A model generated the notes under the pieces. The model was given only the letters and a program-made list of their open reading frames with translations, was not told where the DNA came from and ran no database searches. Positions 56,594-64,000 of a stretch of DNA of 64,000 nt are shown piece by piece; position 1 is the stretch's first letter, and every line of letters starts with the position of its first letter. The translations under genes and the position numbers were made by a program. The stretch comes from Pelecanus crispus (Eukaryota; Chordata; Aves; Pelecaniformes; Pelecanidae): contig NC_134675.1 of assembly GCF_030463565.1 (NCBI RefSeq), positions 10,561,862-10,625,861 on the forward strand, in the 5' to 3' direction.

Positions 56594-57122
56594 TTATTTG
56601 GCTAAGGCAGAATGAGCTATAGTGGGTGAGTGCTTAAATCCCTGAGGAAGCCATGTAAAAGTATACTGCAAACACTTCCAAGTGAAGGTGAAATGTTTCT
56701 TGTCCAGAGGTTGGAGTGGCACTATAAAGAACATATCTTTAATATCTAGGGTGGCCATCCAGGGAAAGGCATGATTTTCCAATTCTTGGACTATATCTAA
56801 AATTGAAGGCACTGCAGCAGTTAATAGTCCGGTGTGGCTATTCAAGCATCGATAATCTATGGTGACTCGCCACTTACCATTAGGTTTCTTAACAGGCCAC
56901 ACCAGAGAATTAAAGGGGGAGTGCATTTCTTCTATAATGCCGCATTTAAGAAGGTCTTGAATTAAAGTGGTTACAGATTTGTGTGCTTCAGAGGATATGG
57001 GGTATTGTTTGGTGTGTGTGATGGTAGAAGGGGGTAAAGTCGGGGCAGCTTGTAAAAGATTTATTACTGCCAGTCCTGGCACTATTTCTTCATCAGTTAT
57101 CCCAATAGCCCATTTGGTATTG
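56594..57122 (-). pseudogene. pol: ERV-E reverse transcriptase, first part
   Basis: The minus-strand frame 56594-57082 codes the fingers and palm: SPFNSLVWPVKKPNGKWR, a palm Asp in TLDIKDMFF, and LPQGFKHSPT. It is one of the longest retroviral frames of the window but runs into a stop (plus-strand TTA at 56594-56596) before YIDD. It differs clearly from the family A RT (SDIAKAFF, TQGWKHSPT), so two retroviral lineages are present. Confidence 0.85.
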
Positions 57123-57124
57123 TC

Positions 57125-57442
57125 CTATACCCAACTTTTGCCTTTCAGAATATCCATACCTATTAGGTTTCCCAATAACATTTGGTATTTTTGTGGGGCA
57201 CAAAAAGGAAGTTCCAATTTTACTTTAACAGTTGAATAAGGAGCTCCTGTTCCGTTTACTCCAGTTATTAACATTTTTTTATGTTTTAATGGGACAGCTC
57301 CAGGGCATGATTCCACTTCAGTCATGGATAATTGTGCCCCAGTATCTATGAGGAAACTAGCTTTTAGTTTAACATTTGCTATGGCCCAAAGTGTGGGGCT
57401 CAGTCCTCGAGTAGCAGAAGGTAGGGCCACTTGTACCTCCAC
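57125..57442 (-). pseudogene. pro: ERV-E protease
   Basis: An open minus-strand frame codes an aspartic protease with the DTGA motif at plus-strand 57335-57346 and the MLLGNLIGMDIL end motif. It ends at TAG (57125-57127), just before RT. Length of about 100 residues fits a retroviral protease. Confidence 0.8.
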
Positions 57443-58240
57443 CAGTCTGGGCCCCCTATCTAGTTTCCCTGATTCTGGCTTTTGATAGAAGATAGGTCAG
57501 GATATTGTTGTGGTTTAAAAGGGTTTCCTTCCACAGGAGGGGCGCTAGGTGGAAATGTAGGTAGCCTTTCCTCCTTTTCCCCTCTTTCAGCTAGAAATGT
57601 TAGTTTCTCAGTGGGCAGGCTGTGGAGAAAGTCACGGGTGTACCCCTTATTTAGACAGGTACACTACCACTTGTTTTGCTCGGCTCACTTGTTTTCAGTT
57701 TGATTAGGACATTCCTTAACAGTATTATTTTGTTTGTTTAAATTAGCCCATTGACTTTGTGGGATATTTGTTTGATCTCTGCGTCGGATCGAGGTGGTTA
57801 AGATCTGCTGCCATTCCCTTTGTATGGGAGGGTCAGGGCTTAGTTCTCGCATTTGTGCAATGGTCTGCCAATGGAGCACTTGTGAAAAAGGGGGTCCTGT
57901 GAGTAAACCCTGCCGTAGCTGCATAAAAACTAATTTTCCTGACCCCACAGCTCCTTACCCAACAGACCTCAAATCAGGGGATGTAGCAGGAGTGTCCCAA
58001 GGACTAGGCTCACCACCTTGGGCTTCATCCTTATGCAATAAGGTTACTATAGCTGCTTGTAAAAATGCTTCCTGCAATTCATTTGGGCCTTGCCAAGGAA
58101 TCATAGGTTACTTACCTCAATCTTGATAATGGACCACTCTCACCCATTTAATAGCTAAAGTCCATAAGGTTTGGGCAGCATCCCCTTGGAGGGTGAGGAA
58201 ATATTTAGCAAGGAAGATTTTAGCAATCAGCGTAGCTTAT
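57443..58240 (-). pseudogene. gag: ERV-E gag, capsid and nucleocapsid part
   Basis: The minus strand carries capsid-like text (57685-57948, with LSPDPPIQREWQQIL), followed by further Gag text towards protease. More Gag text is visible up to about 58240 with stops. No complete frame remains. The 5' LTR expected to the right is not found in this orientation. Confidence 0.6.
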
Positions 58241-58289
58241 TGTGTACTTTTTAAAGTCAGATTCTAGATTATGATTATTGTATAACGTG

Positions 58290-58545
58290 CTGATTATTAA
58301 GAATTTGACCCAATCTGCAGAGGGTCCAGGTGACTGAAAAGTCTAGGTAACTGAAATATTAGGTAATAGGAAAGCTATGCTAACTGCTAGAAATTCTGTG
58401 TAACGATAAGCTATGCTGATTGATAAAATTGTATATGATAATAAAGCTCTGATTATAACTGTAACCCTGTGGCCAGTTCTAATTCTACTGAGGATCTTTA
58501 AAAGAACCTGCCTGTCCTCATAGGGTTGGGTAGCATCAGGTGACA
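58290..58545 (+). mobile_element. LTR-E end fragment, sense
   Basis: The stretch from GACCCAATCTGCAG (58317) to GGTGACA (58545) matches 4688-4808, with an AATAAAG near 58440. An insertion-rich middle differs. It is in plus orientation, opposite to the adjacent ERV-E, so it is not a simple 5' LTR of that provirus. Confidence 0.6.
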
Positions 58546-59929
58546 GTGGGTATTTGTGTTGAAGTACATCTTCCAGTTAACTTAAAAAAGTTTTAGAGCT
58601 TGTATTTCCTTAGCAGATTGTTGGTGGGTCAACTTAAGTTGTTTGGTATTATACTCCCCCATACCAAATTACTGTTCTTTTAAAAAACAGTAATTAGTTT
58701 GCTTTGGGAATGGACTTGTACCAGCATATAAAACCAGCTTCATCCTCAAACTGCCACCAACACAGCACATCAGCTGAGCCTTCCTGCTTGCTGCACTACC
58801 AGCAAACTGCATCCTCTCTCCTGATCCAGGTGAGCCTGCCTGGAGGCCCCTTCACCCCATGTCCTGACCACATAAAGCTCAAACACTGCTTCCCTAGCCC
58901 AGCTTACACAGCAGCCAAGCCTCAGGCTGAGGACCAAGCACTGTGGTCCCCAAGAGAGATGCTGGACTTGAACCTCTGGGAACACAAGCTTTGTTTTGTT
59001 CACCTTTACCTTCCCCAGTAACTTACAGAAAGTATGTAAAAAGGCATCATAGACAAATGCTGAGTGAGGGGAACACACAGGCCCTATTGCAGTGCTGCAC
59101 TGAGCTGGAATGATACACAGAATTACTTTATGAAGAACTCTCATGATGTACTGTTACAATGCAAACCCCCTAACTATACCTTTGCTAAACAAACCATCAC
59201 CCCATAACACTTTGCTGTTAGCAACCTGACAGATCAGCAATCCCTTAAGGCTTGTCCACCAAGTAAATTTTAAGCTAAACAGCTGAACCAGCTCTATTCA
59301 CATGAGGAAGTTGAATTAGAAGGCAAGAAGCTCAAAGAACAACACTTTCCATACATATTGAAGGATATACAGAAATAGCAAATGTTCTTAGAGAGTTTAA
59401 GTTTGCTGCCATACTGCAGAAATCTTCCCCATAAACACAGCCCTTAAAGGACGCCATCATTTAAGGCATTAGTGTTAGCCAGTGCTCCAAAGTCTTTACA
59501 AATCTTCAGTCCCTTTTCCTTGCAATATGCAAACAGTAACCACACTCTGCTCATTAAAAAGCTTCTCTACCTATGCATCTCCAAAAGGGAAATAAGGTAA
59601 GGATTAATCAGGGACTTACACAAAAAGCAACTTTAGCTGTAGAATGGCTGATGGTATCTAAAGAAATAAAGAATGAACAGTTGCTTTAAAGAAAAATAGG
59701 ATAAGGAAATAAGACAAGGCAAAAAAAAAATCTCTCTTTAAAATCAAAAAGCATCTTTAAAATTTGTTCATCATAAAAAAAGCTCTGAGTTCTCTTAACA
59801 CTAGTTAAATTTATAAATTCACAATTCTAGTAGTAGAGCCCTCCCATTTCATGACGACATAATTGTTATAAAACATGCACTAGATTACAAACATTTTAAT
59901 ATACTGTATAAGCAAAAATACATAGAATC
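58546..59929. other. Unassigned; TATA box and splice-donor-like site near 58726-58830
   Basis: A palindrome-like TTACTGTTC..AACAGTAA lies near 58670, then CATATAAAACC near 58725, and a consensus donor CCAG|GTGAGC near 58829. It resembles a TATA promoter with a first exon of about 75 bases, but no second exon is recognised. The rest is A/T-rich without a supported gene. Confidence 0.3.
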
Positions 59930-60013
59930 ATAGAATCGTTTAGGTTGGAAAAGACCTTTAAGAGCATCCAGTCCAACCATTAACCTAACATTACCAAGTC
60001 CACCACTAAACCA
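59930..60013 (-). mobile_element. CR1 tail fragment, antisense (CR1-10)
   Basis: About 84 bases of CR1 3' end: the tail (ATAGAATCATAGAATCG) and the 3' UTR of the CR1-1 subfamily, strongly 5'-truncated. Confidence 0.85.
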
Positions 60014-60085
60014 ATTAAGGGTAGAGTCATAATTTCATGTTTCCTGGCTTGGTGGCTGGATTATTTATTAATGAAAGTAAAAACT

Positions 60086-60924
60086 AGGAATCATTAAGGT
60101 TGGAAAGGACCTCTAAGATCATCAGTCCAACCATCAACCCAACACCACCATGCCCACTAAACCATGTCCCAAAGTGCCACGTCTACCCATTTTTTGAACG
60201 CTTCCAGGGATGGTGACTCCACCACCTCTCTGGGCAGCCTGTTCCAATGCTTGACCACTATTTCCATGAAGAAATTTTTCCTAATATCCAATCTAAACTT
60301 CCCCTGATGCAGCTTGAAGCCATTTCCTCTTGTCCTATCGCTAACTACTTGGGAGAAGAGACCAACCCCCACCTCACTACAACCTCCTTTCAGGTAGTTG
60401 TAGAGAGCGATAAGGTCTCCCCTCAGCCTCCTCTTCTCCAGGCAAAACAACCCCAGTGCCCTCAGCCACTCCTCATAAGGCCTGTGCTCCAGACCCTTCA
60501 CCAGCTTTGTTGCCCTTCTCTGGACACCCTCCAGCACCTCAATGTCTTTCTTGTATTGAGGGGCTGAAAACTGGACACAGTATTCCAGGTGCGGCCTCAC
60601 CAGCGCCGAGTACAGGGGCACAATCACCTCCCTGCTCCTGCTGGCCACAGCATTCCTGATACAAGCCAGGATGCTGTTGGCCTTCTTGGCCACCTGGGCA
60701 CACTGCTGGCTCATGTTCAGCCGGCTGTCAACCAGCACACCCAGGTCCTTTTCCGCCTGGCAGCTTTCCAGCCACTCTTCCCCAAGCCTGTATTTTTGCA
60801 TGGGGTTATTGCAACCAAAGTGCAGGACCCAGCACTTGGCCTTGTTGAATCTCATACAATTGGCCTCAGCCCATCAATCCAGCCTGTCCAGATCCCTCTG
60901 TAGAGCCTTTCTACCCTCAAGCAA
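60086..60924 (-). mobile_element. CR1 LINE 3' part, antisense (CR1-11)
   Basis: An antisense CR1 of the CR1-1 subfamily with a shortened tail. The minus-strand frame 60157-60855 (232 codons) codes the C-terminal region from MRFNKAKC to the end. Just upstream a TGA occurs at the same codon as in CR1-8. It is cut before the FADD box near 60924. Confidence 0.9.
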
Positions 60925-61388
60925 ATACAATATGGGAGGGGATGGTGCTCCAATATAAAATACAATATAAGAATATATAAAATTGAATTGTCCACACTAC
61001 TACATGCACAATTTAACATAGAGAAGCTCTTGGGCTGTTCCTTGAGGCAGGGCTGTATAGCCCTCCTCCTCTGACCATTCAGAAAAAAAGACTGACTAAC
61101 CCCCAACCCAGCTTTCTGATTCATGGAAATAGTGGGAAATGCTGTAACCATCCGAAGAAGTTCTTTTAACATACTGTCCTGACATGAAGATGCTCTCTAT
61201 ACTCTTCTACCTTCCAAATGCATATTCACATCCCAAACAGGCAATGTCACCAGACAGAGGAGCCTGGAGTACTAACTCATATAACAACAGCCAGTGAAAA
61301 TAATTTCCAATCCCAAAATTGCATGGATTAATAACAGCATCAATGTCTATAGCGAGCATGGGGGAAAAAAAAAAGTATTTTTCAATGC
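60925..61388. other. No gene recognised
   Basis: A/T-rich sequence between CR1-11 and the family A 3' LTR. No supported feature. Confidence 0.5.
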
Positions 61389-61957
61389 TGTCGTGGTTTA
61401 GCCCCAGCCAGCAACTAAGCACCACGCAGCCGCTCGCTCACTCCCCCTACCCCGATGGGATGGGGGAGAGAATCGGAGGAGTAAGAGTGAGAAACACTCC
61501 TGGGTTGAGATAAGAACAGTTTAATAATTGAAATAAAGTAAAATAGTAATGCTAATAGTAACAGTATAATAATGATAATAATGATACACGAAGCAAGTGA
61601 TGCACAATGCAATTGCTCACCACCCGCCGACCGATACCCAGACAGTTCCCGAGCAGCGATCGCTGCTCCCCGGCCAACCCCCCCCCCCCAGTTTATATAC
61701 TGAGCATGACGTCATATGGTATGGAATAGCCCTTTGGTCAGTTTGGATCAACTATTCTGGCTGTGCCCCCTCCCAGTTTCTTGTGCGCCTGGCAGAGCAT
61801 GGGAAGCTGAAAAAGTCCTTGACTGGCATAAGCAGTACTCAGCAACAACTAAAAACATCAGTGTGTTATCAACATTCTTCTCCTACTAAATCCAAAACAC
61901 AGCACTATGCCTGCTGCTAGGAAGAAAATTACCTCTATCCCAGCCGAAACCAGGACA
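61389..61957 (-). mobile_element. 3' LTR-A of an antisense provirus (LTR-A7)
   Basis: A 569-base antisense LTR-A from TGTCGTGG to CCAGGACA, the best preserved copy with A1. CRE TGACGTCA is intact at 61707-61714, next to TATATAAA. The proviral internal end follows directly, with purine tract GGGGTGGATAC on the minus strand at 61958-61970. The flank at 61388 cannot be compared because the 5' LTR lies outside. Confidence 0.95.
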
Positions 61958-62424
61958 GTATCCACCCCTTATTCTATACCATCTACGTCATGCACAGGCC
62001 CTCCCCTTTCCAATGTGTTCCAATTAATCACCACCGCTTTCCCTATCTTGATATACACACAGGTATCATTCCCTTCGTCTATGGCCCATCCCTCTAAAAC
62101 GTCCATTGAGTTCATTTAGCCCATGACTTTGGGTTCCATCTGTCATCACAGTCTTTCAGAGCAGGAGAGGTGGTGTGCAGTGTTGGACTGTTGCATGCTG
62201 AAGTCAGTTCTCATTCCAACATGGTTTCATCAAAGTTCATTTTCATTAAGCTGGGCAATTCTTACTGCAATACCATTGATGTGTCATATAGCAATCATAA
62301 TATACAGCATTATATACTTAATATTAACCTACTATATTATTATATTAACATGCAGTTAAGAGATAACATACAGTTAAGAGATAACATACAGTATTATAAA
62401 GCAATTAATATCATACAATTCAGT
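61958..62424 (-). other. Family A 3' internal end, no env found
   Basis: About 470 bases lie between integrase and LTR. They match 21696-21837 near the LTR. I find no envelope text, so this family may lack env or this copy lost it. A 16-base unit (TTAAGAGATAACATAC) is repeated in tandem near 62354-62389. Confidence 0.55.
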
Positions 62425-63633
62425 TCATTGGCTATTTACACCCAAAATCAAATTCCCTTGAGGTACACATTGGGCTTCCCCATCCTTTCGCATCACCCAC
62501 CAAGTGCACCCAGGTCCTTGAGCAAAAGCAATCCCATGAATGGGTCTGCCTTTGCCAGAGGAGGAAGTAACCAAGACTGTCTTCCCCAGCATATTTTTTA
62601 TGTGCACTACAGGGACTTTATCTCCTTCTACAGTACGTAGAAGTTTTGATTGGGCAGGGCCAGCTCGATTGGCAGATCCCCTGGTATTGACTAACCAGGT
62701 GGCTTTTGCTGAACATGTATCCCAATGTTTGAATGTCCCACCACCCATTGCTCTCAGGGTAGTCTTTAACAATCCATTGTATCGCTCAATATTCCCGGAG
62801 GCCTGTGCATGGTAAGGGATGTGATATACCCACTCAATGCCGTGCTCTTTGGCCCAGGTGTCTATGAGGTTGTTTCGGAAATGAGTCCCGTTGTCTGACT
62901 CAATTCTTTCTGGGGTGCCATGTCACCACAGGACTTGCTTTTCAAGGCCCAGGATGGTGTTCCGGGCGGTGGCATGGGGCACGGGATATGTTTTCAGCCA
63001 TCCAGTGGTTGCTTCCACCATGGTGAGCACATAGCGCTTGCCTTGGCGGGTCTGTGGGAGCGTGATGTAATCAATCAGCCAGGCCTCCCCATATTTATAT
63101 TTCAGCCATCGTTCACTATACCCGAGGGGCTTGAACTGCTTGGCTTGCTTGATTGCAGCGCATGTTTCACACTCATGAATAACCTGTGCAATACTGTCCA
63201 TAGTTAAGTCCACCCCTCGATCACGAGCCCATTTATACGTTGCATCCCTTCCTTGATGGCCTGAGGCGTCATGGGCCCACCGAGCTATAAATAATTCACC
63301 CTGATGTTGCCAGTCCAAATCCACCTGAGCCACTTCAATCTTAGCAGCCTGATCTACTTGCTGGTTGTTTTGATGTTCTTCAGTGGCCCGACTCTTAGGT
63401 ACATGAGCATCTACATGACGAACTTTTACAACCAGGTTCTCTACCCGGGCAGCAATATCTTGCCACAATGCGGCAGCCCAGATTGGTTTGCCTCTGCGCT
63501 GCCAGTTGCTCTGCTTCCATTGCTGCAACCACCCCCACAGGGCATTTGCCACCATCCATGAGTCAGTATAGAGATAAAGGACTGGCCACTTTTCTCTTTC
63601 AGCAATATCTAAAGCCAGCTGGATGGCTTTCAC
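62425..63633 (-). pseudogene. pol: Family A RNase H end and integrase
   Basis: The minus-strand frame 62923-63633 holds the RNase H end (Asp in YTDSWMVANA, VDAH) and the integrase zinc finger (HDASGH .. CETC) and core start with its Asp in WLIDYITLP. A stop at 62923-62925 (TGA on the minus strand, plus TCA) comes before the second catalytic Asp (SDNGTHF, near 62890) and the Glu (NIERYNG, near 62790). The C-terminal DNA-binding part is open at 62425-62772. So only one stop is seen in the integrase, which otherwise keeps its D,D,E residues. Confidence 0.9.
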
Positions 63634-64000
63634 CTCTGCAAACTGACTCGACTCCCCTTCTCCTTCAGCAGTTTCTGCGACTTGTCATATAGGACTCCAT
63701 ACAGCAGCTTTCCACTTCCGATGCTTTCCCACAAGATGACAGGACCCATCAGTGAACAGGGCATATTGCTTTTCATTTTCTGGCAATTTATTATACAGTG
63801 GGGCCTCTTCAGCACGTGTCACCTCCTCCTCTGGTGATATTCTAAGGTTTTTGCCTTCTGGCCAGTCCATGATCACTTCCAAGATTCCTGGGCGACTGGG
63901 GTTTTCTATTCGAGCCCATTGTGTGATCAATGCAACCCACTTACTCCACGTAGCATCAGTTGCATGATGTGTCGAGGGGACCCTCCCTTTGAACATCCAG
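63634..64000 (-). pseudogene. pol: Family A RNase H start and connection
   Basis: Minus-strand frames 63685-63996 and 63630-63815 code the RT connection and the RNase H start (LFTDGSCHLVGKH). They are close to 51640-52040 on the plus strand. A frameshift near 63690 separates them from the following part. The provirus runs off the window. Confidence 0.85.

Noticed and set aside
58700..58840. Feather keratin or chemokine first exon
   Set aside because: The layout is suggestive but no coding exon follows, so naming a gene would be a guess.
1..64000. CRISPR array, bacterial operon, phage or plasmid features
   Set aside because: No regular short direct repeats with unique spacers and no compact operons; all strong signals are avian retroelements and one vertebrate gene.

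Overview
This window comes from a bird genome. Three things show it. There are about ten CR1 LINE copies ending in the avian 8-base tail (ATTCTATG repeats). There is a dense pile of endogenous retrovirus (ERV) LTRs and proviral fragments. One small intact vertebrate gene is present, CKS2, with its introns. A tRNA-Ile/CR1 SINE at 26707-26853 resembles SINEs known from songbirds, so a passerine is possible but not shown. CKS2 lies at human 9q22, a segment that is Z-linked in chicken. An intact CKS2 inside so much retroviral DNA fits a W chromosome copy best; this is inference from memory, not proof.

Layout. 1-4808: end of an env-bearing ERV (local name ERV-E), with its env broken by an antisense LTR (LTR-I) that itself carries a CR1. 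6110-9166: nearly complete CR1 with endonuclease and reverse transcriptase. 10609-13125: second LTR-I with another LTR (LTR-J) inside. 13278-16498: antisense CR1 holding a sense CR1 and a solo LTR. 17345-24200: more LTR-A copies, a CR1 fragment and possible LTRs in mostly unrecognised DNA. 24872-35085: solo LTRs of four families, several nested, plus the SINE. 35086-42140: the calmest part of the window, holding CKS2 (36062-38525). 42140-47406: two more CR1s and an LTR. 47407-52066: sense provirus of family A (partial 5' LTR, primer-binding site, gag, protease, RT, RNase H), cut in pol by an antisense LTR of its own family. 52067-58240: antisense ERV-E (env start, integrase, RT, protease, gag) with a nested LTR pair. 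59930-60924: CR1 fragments. 61389-64000: antisense family A provirus running off the end (3' LTR, integrase, RNase H).

Family letters (A, B, C, D, E, G, H, I, J) are local labels given here by comparing copies inside the window. No retroviral or CR1 coding region looks fully intact: stops (often CGA to TGA), frameshifts, deletions and insertions break all of them, except that one 5'-truncated CR1 keeps a 483-codon open RT frame. Target-site duplications allow the order of many insertions to be read directly.
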